Positions 11,522 to 23,364 of a stretch of DNA of 64,000 bases are shown here, one piece after another. The notes beneath the pieces were generated by a model. That model had not been told where the DNA came from. It worked only from the letters and a program-made list of their open reading frames with translations, and searched no databases. The stretch lies in assembly GCF_040807025.1 (NCBI RefSeq), contig NC_090943.1:118681900-118745899 (forward strand), written 5' to 3'. The DNA comes from Struthio camelus. Taxonomy: Eukaryota > Chordata > Aves > Struthioniformes > Struthionidae. The translations under genes were made by a program, and so were the position numbers. The stretch's first letter is position 1, and every line of letters begins with the position of its first letter.

Positions 11522-14500
11522 GTTCCCCAAGTAGAAATGTAAACATGTTTTTCAACAGCAATACATTAAGAAGCAGAGCGTTGAATGCTAACAAGTGACC
11601 CTGTTGTTGCTGTTCAAAACACACATCATACTGTTGTTCTCCCTACCGGTTTATCCAGTCTGAGGTTTCATGGCTTTCTGCACCTTAGGCCAGATATCTG
11701 CTGTAGTTCTCTGAAGTTGTAATTATTACACCTTGTGCCTTCAGGGCACAACTGAATACAAAAGAGCCAAGCCTGAAGCAGAGAAAGAGGCAAGTCTCTG
11801 TCTTTACCTATTTACCACCGTAGACAGCAATTTATGACAACTTTTTGTTTAGGTAGACCTGTGAATGTTTTGTATCTGTAGAAATAGCGAAAACTTAGGC
11901 ATTGGCTTCAGCAGCTCTCCTGGGGTGTGGAGTTTTAACTGAGAGCAAAACAAAAAAGACACATGGGACACAAAGGGTATTTTGTAAGAGTGAAACATCC
12001 TGGAAGTGGATGAGGAAGCTATGTCAGAGACTAAAATTACCATCTATTAGGCAGTTTATATAGGTGTGCTGGAGGCAGGAAGACAGTGAGTGCCTTCCTG
12101 CATTTCTGTTTCATTCCACATATATTTCTTTAGGAGTATTTTTTTAATTTTTAACTGATGCTATATTCTCCTGCCACGTTGTTTTTCTTCTGAAGACAGA
12201 TAGGTTGCACAATCCACTGCCAGGAATCTGTCAAACAAGCCGGTAGCATACTATTATATAGATAAAACAAAGGCAAAAAAGTAGGTCATTCATTTTATTT
12301 GCTGAGCACAGTCTGGTTTTAGTGGCGCTAGCTCATATTGAAGCCAGCAAGAGTATACTCCTGAAAGTTTTGAAATGTAGTGCCCGCAGCAGTACATCGC
12401 CTTGGTAAGCAGACCTTGATGTGTTCACATTTGGGATCTGGCGTACACTGAAAAGCCAGGGTGTTAACTGCAATAAAATGGTCATCTAAAACAGATGCAT
12501 ATCAGCGGCGAGGGCAGACAAGAGAGCAAAAGAAGGCTGTGCTGTGCAGTTAGAGGCATGGAGCAGAACGAGGCTGATGAAGGGATCTGCTTTTCTCCAG
12601 CACCCTGGAAGGTGCAGAAGAGCACACCGGGTACTGATGTCTTGGCTTTCCGTGACCCTGGCCAATGAGCAAAACAAAATCCTCTGTGAGCGTGTGCCTG
12701 TGTGGGCACACGTTTGTGTGTATATGCACGCACTTCAGCGCAGATAAGGGGGTTGTCAGGCTGGTGGCCAAATTAAAGCAATCTTAAGAAAACTAGCATA
12801 GACTGGTCCAAAAGATTTTCATTGTAAGAGCAGCCTAAAGCTTAGGTCTTTCTAACCAACAATAGCAGTCTAACAGCTTTTCTCTGCCAGGGGCCTGTAG
12901 CAGATACTTAGGAAACATATAAAGGAATAGGGCGTGTATAAAGTGGTACTTCTCCCGGTAGACCTTCCCAGTTTAGCAATCTGTTGTTCAGGGACTTCGG
13001 AAGCCAGATAGGACATCAGATTAGTAGCTCTTCCTGAACCTATCTCCTTTGAATGCGTTCAGGTTATCTTTGAATCTATTTTTACCTTTGGTTTTCCCAG
13101 TATCCTGTGACAAATTAATTACACATTGTGTGGAAAAATACTTCCTTTTGCTGGATTTAAACCTTTAAGTCTTCCACCTGGCTGCCTCCTTCCCCCCCGC
13201 CCCAGTTCTTGTACTCTGAGAAATGGTGAAATATCACCTAGCTGGGATTTCATGGGTCTCTTATATCCCTCCTCAGCCATCTGTTTTCTAAACCAAGAAC
13301 TGTCTTTCCCCCTATGGAAGCCATACCACATGTCCAGTTATCCTTGTCCTCCCCTCTGAACTTTTTCTGCTGTATCAGTCCGTAGCAAAATGCTTTGCTC
13401 TGCTTGTCAAAGGATAAATACTACCAAGCTAAAGAGTTCTGCTTGCTCCATATTTTTCAGTCTGCTGGTGCATATCGTACTAAACTACAATGGCATAACT
13501 GTGACTTTTACATCGCTTAACAACCACCTGTTTCAAAAGAACCACAAGCAGCAGCTGTTACATTAAAATCTTTGTATTCTAGGCCATTATAAAAATGTAT
13601 ATATATACCCATACACTCTATTATTATTAAAGTTTTCCAGGTATTTGTTTATCTGAGAAGGTACTATGAGCTTTCTTCTTCAGAGGAATTGGTCTTTCTG
13701 TTTTTTAATTGGAGAACTCTTCCCACCGCCTGTTTTCCTTTGCTCTCCAGTTTTCCGAGCCCCACAACAACAGCCATTAATCTTCTTCCCTATCTGCCTC
13801 TTTCCCTCAGATTGCTTTGACTGCAGAACTTGGGGTGCTGTTTATTTAAAGAAAAAACACCCACACAAAAACCCCAAACCCTTTTCTTTCCTGTGCTCAT
13901 GCCTTTGCCCTCGGCTTTTTTGCATTCTCCTCCTTTCTGTCCACCTGTCCCAGGGTGACTAAAGGTTTACTCTCTGCCCCGAGGGGCTTCAACATGTGCA
14001 ACCAATGCATGGTGGAAGGAAGGTATCTGCAAGGCAGCAGCCAGCATGATGAGAGTAGCCTACACAGTAGCGGATGATGCTAGCTTGTCTGGAAAAGAGA
14101 AGACCATTGTGAGGCTGAAGGTTGAATGTGAAAAACAAGTCTCTTGGACAGCACTGGGAATGGCACTAAAATTGTGAGGATTGGCAGAGGTATTTTCGAA
14201 AGAAGTAGACTAACGGGTACATGAGTATGAAGAGTAATTTTGAAGAAGCAATATAAAATCTTCAGTCGGGTTAAAATAGTTATCTGCTTTAGAAAATGCA
14301 TTGTATAATGCATTGTAGATAGTGGCTTCGGTGGTAAAAGCTTCTCATTACTCTCTGAGAGAGGCAAGGACTGTGCATGACTTTTAAATGGGACTTGTGT
14401 TTTTGGGTATGCAACTTCAAAGGAGTGTGAATTTTAAAAGCTGGAAGCTCAATCATTTCTTAAAATTGGACCCCTCTAAGTTTTCTTTGATTGGTAACCT

Positions 14501-14825
14501 AAGATCCTGAGCTACTAACACAATTAGCTGTCTCTTGGACTAGCTTCCAATTTTGTTAAACCACACAACCATCGGGGCACTTGCCTCAATAAAACAGTGG
14601 GGTTGCATGGGAAAGAGAGAGGTGTGTGTTTGTTGGTTTGCTATGAGAAAAGAACTTTATGCCAATCATTTCAAGAAAAACCACAGAGTATAGCACTGAG
14701 AGCAGTGACTGCCAGTCTTAAGAGAAGTGGCAGAATCTTAATAGATCCTCTCTTACTGCATTACTAACTTCTCGCAGGTCACCTAGTGAAACCTCTCTAA
14801 AGATTTTATGTCTGTGTTCTTCAAG

Positions 14826-15244
14826 CTTTCGCAGGTTTACACGATCTAATAGTGTAACAACAGCCGTGCAAGCAGACCTGGATTTCCATGAGAACTTTGA
14901 AATAATTGACCCACAAGAGGATAATACGTGTTCTGGACAAATGTCAAGACAATATTCGCGAGACGCAAGCACCTCTACTGTTAGCATACAAGGGTCAGGG
15001 AATCATTACCATGCATGTGCAGTGGATGATGACTTTGATACAGATTTTGATCCATCCATTTTACCTCCTCCTGACCCCTGGATTGACTCTATCACTGAAG
15101 ATCCTCTGGAAGCTGTTCAAAGGTCAGTGTGTCCACGGGATGGGCACTGGTTTCTGAAGCTTCTTCAGGCAGAGAGGGATCGTATGGAGGGCTGGTGCCA
15201 ACAGATGGAGAGAGAAGAGCGGGAAAACAACTTACCTGAGGACA
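14826..15244 (+). CDS. DLGAP1: DLGAP1 coding exon (entry to GKAP C-terminal homology region)
   Basis: A 419-nt exon. The first base completes TG|C (Cys) and the last base (A) opens an Ile codon. The acceptor is TTCTTCAAG at 14817-14825, chosen because it restores CFRRFTRSNS, the family sequence; a second AG nine bases later would replace CFR with W. The protein continues SVTTAVQADLDFHENFE, SRDASTSTVSIQGSGNHYHA, an acidic DDDFDTDFD patch, PPPDPWIDSITEDPLEAVQR and RDGHWFLKLLQAERDRMEGW. The last two are hallmarks of the conserved C-terminal GKAP homology domain found in all DLGAP proteins. The donor is GTAAGT. About 140 residues; very close to mammalian DLGAP1. Confidence 0.95.
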
Positions 15245-16689
15245 GTAAGTAACGAACTACAGTAATATTGCAACTAGGAAAAAGTATTTAATATAGGTCA
15301 AGTTGACTCATGTGAATTCTGTAGCGTGCCCTTTATAATGTAGCTAATAATCAAACTATAGTCATGATTCTCGAAAGGACTGTATGTATGTGTACAATAC
15401 TCCTTAAATTGGATGGGAAATGGGAGTGCTCAGCACTTCTGAAAGTCAAGCAGTATTAGTTTTCTGGAAATCAGCTCAATGTACAATGGCATAGTTCAAT
15501 GAACAATTAGGAGATCGAAGTTAGAGATCTTGTAATGTTTCTTAACTCTTCTGTTTGAAATTACTGCTCATAACCTTACAATATAATTTAACAGATTTTA
15601 GTGATTTTCATTAAAATCGTATTTTAGCGGTCTTTTTGAGTTGGTTATGAACATCATATTCTTCAGCTACTTCTCTCGACTGAAACAACTTTCAGTTTTG
15701 CTATCAAATGAATTCTCTCTCTTCCCCTGTCCAGTTTCTCCTCATCTCCCTTGCAGCTCTCTTTCCTCTTTGATCCTCCTTGTAGAACAAGTTATCTATA
15801 TTCTGTCATACATATACATTCATATACACTCTGTTGTCACTTCTGCCAGAAGTATTAGCCCACCTGTTATTTATTCACGCTAACGAGTGAAGAAGAGCTG
15901 TACGCATAGCTCCCAGTCCAGCACTTGCTCTCCTCGTCCAAAGGAGTGGTACTACGTTAGCTGTCAACTTTTGGACATAGGAAAAACCTGTGAGTTTAGG
16001 AATGTGTGCCCTGTCGATGAAGCTTTTTCAGACTCTAGCAGCAAGCCTCTAGAAAATGCTAATGAGTATATGCATACAGAGATCTCAATATTTTATAGTT
16101 CAGGGACACATAAGTGTTTTTTGCTGGATATAGCAAATAAACACTTTTCAAATCACTCACTTCCCTTACCTCCTAGCAAAGCAAGGACTGCTTCTTCAGC
16201 CTCTGGATTGCGTTCACTAAATTTGTAATTCTTCTTCTTAAAACCAGAGGTACTAAAAGTCTTTTAAGATGTGAAGGTTTTGATTTATGGACAGGAAGGA
16301 ATTAACTAAATCCCATAAACTAAGAGACTTTGTATTGAAAAAGATGTGTGAGGACATACAAAACAAAATATCCAACATGTAAGTCCAAGCCACAAAACCT
16401 ATTTGCCTGCTCTTTGCTGTAATGACATATACTAAGGGAAAACCCTACGGGTGTCGTATTTGTCCATCAAAGTAGTCACTCACCTTAGGAAAAGAACACA
16501 AAGTGAATTTTGCAAGGCTGATACCTACAGAAAGCGTGCAGCTGATCGCGGACTCTTCTCTCAATGTTTTGGTATCTTTGCTATGTGATAGTTTAAAGGG
16601 GTCTTTTTTTTTCGCACGCAGTGGGAAAAGTCAGTTCTGGGGGAGATAAAGGAGCAGTTTAGCTGGCTATTACCGATTCCTCCTAATAC

Positions 16690-17300
16690 AGCCCATGACT
16701 TGCGTCCTCCTCTTTATGTTAGCGAGTGGCACCTCTTGTGCCTGGTGCGAACGGGAGGGGGAAAGGGGTGGCCCATGTTGCGCGGTCACTGGCGCGGTGT
16801 GGATTTCGACGTGGTGTCAGCGGACGCTGGGGCACGTGCCAGCTGCTTCCCTCGGCGGCCGCGTGCGGCTTTCTGCTGCGGGACAGCGCTGCCCGGCTCT
16901 ACCTGGTGCCAAGGAAGGGCCTATGGCCGGGGCCACGCTGTGGCCGCTCCGGTGCCGAAAACAAAAGCTGGTCTGTTGCAAACCCAGAAGCGAATTACGT
17001 CTTGTTCGTACCCCCTATAAACTCGGAAGAGAAGGAGAGAAGAGGTTTGCTCAGTGCGGTTTTCGCTCGTGAAATGTAAGCGGAGCAGGGGACGCATCCT
17101 TTGTTTCGACCCGACGTCCGCAGCCTGTGTTTGGCCAGATAACAAAATAATGAAAATCTGCGACGAGCGAGGTTCTCCCGATGCCGTGGCAGCTGACGGA
17201 GGGCTCGTCCCCCAGCCCTCCAAGTAAAGCGATACAAGCTTCCCGCAGACAATGCGGCCCTTGTGCGAAACAGCTGTCTCGGGGAGACGGCTCGCTGCTA
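16690..17300. other. CpG-rich island inside DLGAP1 intron
   Basis: Dense CpG over about 600 bases in an otherwise AT-rich intron. Three + strand frames and two - strand frames are all open for 85-125 codons at once, which is what GC-rich non-coding DNA does; no frame has family similarity or convincing splice sites. It includes an E-box-like GCACGTGCC near 16831. It could be an internal promoter or enhancer; no function is assigned. Confidence 0.5.
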
Positions 17301-18561
17301 TTTGACAGTAGCTGGTATGTTACAGAGATACGTTTGGTATTATCTAACCGGGAATGAATCTACCAGATGGGGCTGAATGTTTCGAGCCGGGAATGTAGTC
17401 TGCTGCTGTGTATAAAAACAAGCTGTGGTTCAGTGGCTGCACGATGAAATGCCAATATAGAGAGAAATATGGCTCCCCTTCCGTCATGAATTATTTATGG
17501 TGTAGAGTATTCTGGTTTTATCCGAAATCGTTTTCTGATAAAACCGTGGTGTGTGTAACAGGCAGATGAATACCGTTCACACTTTAAGCCAGGATACTTG
17601 ATATGATTTCCATGTATTTGGCTGTTATGGTGACATTGGCTACAAACGCTAGGGCTCTGATAAAAGAAAGTTGTTAAGGGTCTGAGGATAAAAGTGTTGT
17701 AAGAAATGGTTGAAGCTCTGGATCAGACCTCCAGTGAAATGAAATGCTTACCCTTTTTGTTTTTCTCTTCCCACTCTGCTGTCTCCTCCTGCCCTGCCCC
17801 TCCCCTGCAAAATGCCATATGTGAGAGCCTCACTGTGGACTGTGGTGAAATTTGTCTCAGACGCCTTAAGTAGCCAGTTACAAGAAGAATTTGCAGCCAC
17901 AGGTCTGCCTCCCCGCAGGGTGCTGCTAGCAAACAGCACGTGACCTCTTCTTTTACAGCAGCGGTGGGCACAGAAGCATAAACATTGCCGTGGCCTTGGT
18001 CTGGCTCCTGTTGGATTTTTGTTGTTATTTTTAATTCCCAGCTGGCGTTAACCTTTCCAAAAGAACTTGCATTCCAGTCACCTTAAGAAACATTTCTCTT
18101 CCATGCAGTGCTGTAATGCAACTTCAGTGTTCAGATAACCATCAAAAGCAAACGGTGGGCCTGATTCACCACAAGGCAGGTGTCATGTGGGTTTAGTGGC
18201 AAGATAAGTCAGGCCAATAAGGGAAAAACTAAAATGGAAAACCAAAGCTCTGACAAGACGCATCATTATAACGAGATTGCATCCTTTGGGCTGGCTTGTG
18301 AAAAAGGTTGACCTCAAATCAGCAATAACTTAGCTCTTTGAGACTAGAGTCTCTGCAAGTTCAGCCAATTCTATCAAATCATGCAATGCAATGCAATCCC
18401 TACTTCCAGCTGTTTTGTTCAGATTTTTTTGAAAGAGAACTTAAAGAATCAACCCTAGAAAGAAGAACAGAAAATTAGGGAAAATACTCTTTTTGTAGTA
18501 GTTGTGCACGGCAAAAGAAAATGAGATCTATGGATTCAGTCTTGGACATGAGCAAGTGAAA

Positions 18562-18864
18562 TCATTTGTTGGTCTTCTGCAGGGCCTTCCCCGAGGTGAA
18601 AGTGGGGCTGTCATAGCCCCTGTCCTTCTGCGAGGAGCGAGGCTTCTTGCCTCGCTGCATGCCGACACAGTCTGACAGGGGACCGTCACCCACCTGACGC
18701 TTGCCTAAGACCTGCTGGAATCCCCCTGGCTCCGTGTCTCTGGCCTTATGCCCATTTAGTCTTTTTCTTTCTCCGATTTTCTTTTCTCCCCACAAGGGAC
18801 TTCTCTGTCCTGGTTCTCCAAGGAAAGCAGGCTCTGGGATGGACTTCATGCCAATGTTCAGAGG
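18562..18864 (-). other. candidate antisense terminal coding exon, unrecognised
   Basis: On the - strand a strong acceptor (a long T/C tract ending TTTGCTAG) is followed at once by 101 codons ending in TGA at 18564-18562. The 303 nt are in frame from the first base. The translation is basic and polar: it contains MKSIPEPAFLGEPGQRSP, GEKKIGERKRLNGHK and ends FTSGKALQKTNK. I do not recognise the family. Nothing convincing was found for upstream exons on this strand. An ATTAAA-type signal (- strand) lies downstream at 18035-18030. It could be the last exon of an undescribed antisense gene, or a chance open frame; human DLGAP1 has no known coding gene here. Confidence 0.3.
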
Positions 18865-20127
18865 CTAGCAAAGGAAAAAGAAAAATCCACAAGCAAATTG
18901 TACAGAACAACATAGTTAGAGGAAAAAAGAGAACTGTGCTAATAAAAGCAGAGTAAGTCAGAGTACACATGGAAACCGAGTTACTCCCAGTGAATAGCGT
19001 TCACTCATGCAGAGAGCCCTATTAATTTCAGTGAGCTCACTCCTATAAGCAAATATGACTCAAAGCAAGGACTGTAGAAATCTGCCTTCTCCATAGCTTT
19101 CCCAGTTGACTGCTTTCTCCTTAATAGCTGAGCTTAAGACCTGAGCAGTAGCTTTAACTTTGAATTTCCTGGCTTTTGTCATGCTTGGCGTTATTTAAAT
19201 GTAGCTCCGTCAACATGAATAGGCGAAAATGCTGGTCCATCCTGGCTTGGAAGTGGATTGTGACAGCTCTATGGCAGGAGTGCTTCATATGCACAGTGCA
19301 CAGCTAACATCTGCAACCCAAATGTCAGGCGGTGGCCCTGTAATTTCTGCTATTGTTCCAGCCACTTGTTCCTGGTGCAGTGAACAAGTCCCCCATCTTC
19401 TGTTCCCTAGCTTGGTCCCTGCCTACCAGCCAGGTGTTTTCACATTAAGGGCATTTGACAGTCACAGCCCTAAAGTGTTTCCTTTGTGGTTTGTTAGACC
19501 CTGGGGCCTGTCAAAGTTGAAATGCAAAGAGATCTGTTGGTGTCTTAAGGCCGAATAATGTTGTTGTTCCCCAAAACTCCCATGTGGTTCCTGAAAACTC
19601 CTTGTATGTGACTATTTTGCACATCAGTTTTGCTTGTTTTCATGTATTTTGTTATCCTTGTTACACACAGAGTCGCTTTCCAACATACAACAGATGACAG
19701 TGTCAGTAATTATTTTATTGTGCTTGAAATTCTTTTTTTTTTCCATTTCTCTTCCCATGAAACATATGTTGGGGGGTGTGGATGCATATTGCTAGATAAT
19801 CCCAAGTAAGTCCTGTGCAAATTTAGAACTAAGAGCAGCAAGAACTTAGTGCTTGAACAGCACATAGTCTATAGTTTGTATTTAAGAATATTTAAAGAGG
19901 AAAACAGTTCAAGGGTTTAGGGACAGAGGGAAATTCACTAGCATGTCTATCCCAGAATAATGTTCTGTGACCCCCTAGTCCAGAATAAGAATAAAATGAG
20001 GAGACATTCCAGAATAGCTGAATTGCATCAAAATATATACAACAAAGTAGTTCTTCCAGAACTAGACATAAACTATCCGTTTCTTAAAAGCAGTCATTAG
20101 ATTTATATGAAAGAGAGGTCAAAGCGG

Positions 20128-20170
20128 AAAAAAAAAAAAGAAAGAAAAAAAGAAAAAGAAAAGAGGGAAA
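20128..20170. repeat. A/G-rich low-complexity tract
   Basis: Adenine-rich purine tract with AAAG/GAAAAA units. No other feature is seen in it. Confidence 0.85.
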
Positions 20171-22147
20171 AACTCAAACTGTAAAAACAAAGCACCACAC
20201 TGCGCACACTTCTGCGCACACCCTGGGGAAAGGGTGACAGCAAAGCATATGATGGATGTTAATAACATTGCTTAAAGCATTACTGGAAGGCATTCAAATC
20301 TGACAATGCTGACTGTGCTGTAGAACCCTACATAGAATAGAAAGCAGACATGAATAACTTTATATAGGTGTTCAAATCCATTATGTCTGCATCTTGATCA
20401 GTCAATATTTTTTGCTATTGTTTGGCTGTATACTTTTTGTTTGTATCCTCTTAGCTGAAAGCATCAATTTGAATGTTTGTATTTTTTTGCCCTGTGCTCA
20501 TCTTCCTTGCTGGTCAAGGTTTCTTCAGTTGCTTTCTGATGTATTTTGAATATGATCTTTGCAACTCCATTTATTTCCTCAGTATTTGGCATCAGACCTC
20601 TCAGGATTTTCTCCTAAGAGAGACGAGTACCAGTCTATTTTTAGTTTTTATTATTTTACTACACCTGAGCCTTTTTCTATGGCACTTGAGGTTTTAACTG
20701 AGTAAGAGAAATGGGCAGTCTGCCTTGAAACACTAAAAGCAACAAGCATTTGGAAACAGAACTAGAGCTAGTGATAAGGCTTTGTGCCTTCTGGAGAGAT
20801 TCCTTTCAGTCTTTCACATGCTTTGTCCTTTTTTTTTTTTTGTCCTTTTTTTTTCCCCCCTAACTTCCATGACAGAGTTGGTTGTTGACTGGTTGCACAT
20901 TAACAGACTGCTTGCTTCTGAGGGGCAAGGAATCAGTGACACTTGACTAGATACAGCCGCGGCTACAGCAGAAGTGGCAACAATAGGGAACAGCATCAGC
21001 ATGCATCCCACAGTCAGCTGGGATGAGGGGTTTTAGGCAAATAGCCAGTCGCTAGGCAGCCAAGGACAAGGACTTCCTTTCCCTCTGCTGAGATCTCTGA
21101 ATATGAAGCTTTTCTTCCCTCAAATAAAGGGGTGCGTTCCCTCCCACCCATCGCCGACAAGGTGTACTTAAATTTGCTCGTGCTCGGGGTTGTGATTTCC
21201 ACTCAGTCGGAGCAGGTTTCCGGGAAGAGTCTGCCTGTTTTTTTTTTTTTTTTCCCCCCCTGAGAAGCTGAGAGACCGTTTTTCCCCCCTTCGCAAGTCT
21301 TGGGAAGCGTCGGAATGGCCCCGCTCCAGATGAGGCAGCTGTTCCCAAATACACGCAGTGGGAAGAGTTTTCACAACAATGGGAACCACATGAAAGCTCG
21401 CGGAGTGGCTCCTCCTACTATTGAAGAGTCCTTTCAGTTGAGCGGTTTGCATATTGGGTTGCATAAATGACTAGACACACCAAGGGGTCCATTTTCAGCA
21501 CTGTGCGCATAGAATTAGACACGCAAGCCTTGCTAACAATAATGAGAGTTGTGTGCAAAACTCCCTGCGCAATATGCTGAAAATATTCTGCTCAGTGAAT
21601 CTTCCAGCTCACAGCTATTTCTTGGCAGTGCTGAGCTGAGTTCTGGGAACAAAATGAAAGTCAGGGCTCTGTGTGTGTTCACAGAGCTCTTTCCTATAGT
21701 TTCTGAAAGAATTTGAAAAGACTCTCTCTTCCCCTCCTGTTTTTTTTTTTTCCCTTTTTACGTCTAAGGTCTAAACGTACTCCACATCCCACTTTTCCTT
21801 CGCCAGCCCTAATAGTTGTATTTACTTTTAAAGAGTGGAACATAGATTGCATACTTCTGTGTATCTGGTTCCAGTTCATAATGATTGTGCCAGTTTGCTT
21901 AGTGTGTGAATATGCAAGCAAATGCCTTGGAAAAGCCTTTCTCTTACCAAACCTTGCATGATCGTGTTCTGGTAGCAAACTGCCAATATGGGCTGTGCTC
22001 AATCACAGGACTGAGACCCTAAAAACATTGTGGGAAGGGCTGCATCAAGGTCTTCTTTAGCCTTTTTTTATTTTATGAGTCAAAATACTTAGCAGTATTT
22101 TCCCAGTGGAACTCTGCCAACCTCATGTTAGGTTTTATGCAAGAAGC

Positions 22148-22356
22148 GACCTGGTCCAATGGATGGTCCAAGGACATGAGCTCCGATCTAGCATCTCTTC
22201 TAGGTTCTGCCAGCAATTCACTGGCTCACCTTGGGCAAGTCACTCGATCTCTTTGTCTTCCCTGTCCCTCCCTCACCTCTCTCACGTATCTAGACTGTAA
22301 ATTTGTCAGGGAGGAAGAGTTGCTGTGTTTGTATGAGGCCTGGGACAACGAGTAAT
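22148..22356 (+). mobile_element. MIR/CORE-SINE-type fossil
   Basis: The order of sub-motifs is that of a MIR-type SINE: a tRNA-like head with TGGTCCAATGGATGG, a core with GTTCTGCCAGCAATTCACTG, the hallmark CCTTGGGCAAGTCACT, a pyrimidine-rich stretch, and a 3' part with AGACTGTAAATTTGTCAGGG. It is diverged and has no intact promoter boxes that I can verify. The open frames that cross it are artefacts. Such elements predate the amniote radiation, so this copy is very old. Confidence 0.65.
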
Positions 22357-23272
22357 GCAAATATCTACTAGTAGAAATCAGAGTGAAAACTGTGACACAG
22401 TTGTTGATGTTCATATTTTTCATGGAAACATATAAACTATGGGCTAAATCTTCTGGTTCGCTGCAGTTGTTCACAGCGCTCAGTCCAAAGACACGGTAAT
22501 AACCAGTGCTCTGTACAGAGCGATCAACAGAAAGCGCGGGAGCTGGAGTAGGACCAGCTGATACCTCGCTGCAGGTAGCCAGGAGAGAGGCCAGGGTGTT
22601 AACACCGTCTGAAGTACGCATGGGCATCTGGATTCAAAGGCAGAAGCTGCTTTAGATTGCGTTGATGGCAAAAACTCGGAGGATCAGAGTGAGATTCATC
22701 CGTGTGCATTAAAATCACCAGCCCCTCTCTGGGGCTCAGATCAAGCAACGCACAGCTAAACCCTGGAACAGGGCGCCGCGTCCCTAAGGGAAAAGGCAGC
22801 AACGCTGGTAGAGGCAGCATTTTCCAAACGGTGTATGCGATGTCACAGCTTTTGAAAGCTGTGTGTTATTGCTGTGTGTCAAAGCTTTAGCCTGTGTAAC
22901 AGTGTTGATTAGAGTTGTAATTTCTTGTGAGCTTTCTACACAGGTTGCAAAAGCCTTTGATTAACCCCGTTTGTAATTTCACAAAAGTGTTCTTCACTGG
23001 TTAGGCTTGTTTCGCGGGGGGAACGAGAGGAAGCTTAACAACGCAATACTATTTTTGCCAGTGCCAGCTGCCTTGAGAGCACTCGCAGCATACCTTTACC
23101 TAGTGCAGATCTGGCCTCAGACTTATCAGCTGCTCTATAATTCGTGACTCAGAGATACCATTCCTTCTGAAAGCCAGGCCTGACTACTGTACAACTTTCT
23201 CCTCTCGGTTTGTAGGCTTTTAATTGCCTGTGGTAATGAAAGCACTGTGACTTACATTTCTTTTTCTTTCAG

Positions 23273-23364
23273 TTCTAGGGAAAATTCGAACTGCAGTGGG
23301 CAGTGCCCAGCTTCTAATGGCCCAGAAATTTTACCAGTTCAGAGAACTTTGCGAAGAAAACCTG
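23273..23364 (+). CDS. DLGAP1: DLGAP1 coding exon (C-terminal homology region)
   Basis: A 92-nt exon after TTTTTCTTTCAG and before GTATGT. Its first two bases complete the Ile codon begun at 15244 and it ends on a whole codon. With the previous exon it reads ENNLPED|ILGKIRTAVGSAQ, then LLMAQKFYQFRELCEENL. This helical segment is among the most conserved parts of the GKAP C-terminal domain and is nearly invariant across vertebrates. Intron phases on both sides match neighbouring exons exactly. Confidence 0.95.

Larger units (their letters stand above)
7181..14825 (+). other. DLGAP1: DLGAP1 intron
   Basis: It runs from GTGAGT to TTCTTCAAG. It contains a candidate alternative terminal exon at 7432-7760 (listed separately), a C-run plus purine tract at 8631-8687, a CT/T/GAAA tract at 11453-11521, and a short TA repeat near 13595-13610. 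C/T-rich segments at about 9.4-10.3 kb and 13.1-13.9 kb create spurious open frames. No full-length mobile element is recognised. Confidence 0.78.
15245..23272 (+). other. DLGAP1: DLGAP1 intron
   Basis: The longest intron in the window. It contains a CpG-rich patch at 16690-17300, an adjacent conserved-looking AT-rich stretch at about 17380-17640, an antisense candidate exon at 18562-18864, an A/G tract at 20128-20170, T/C runs at 20828-20856 and 21239-21260, and a MIR-like SINE at 22148-22356, each given separately. The rest shows nothing recognisable. Confidence 0.78.

Noticed and set aside
11327-11530. Arg/Glu repeat protein on - strand
   Set aside because: Product of the CT/GAAA microsatellite.
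16695-17079. Three overlapping + strand frames of 106-125 codons
   Set aside because: Simultaneous openness of all three frames indicates GC-rich non-coding sequence.
22125-22355. 76-codon frame over 22.1-22.35 kb
   Set aside because: Coincides with the MIR-type SINE.
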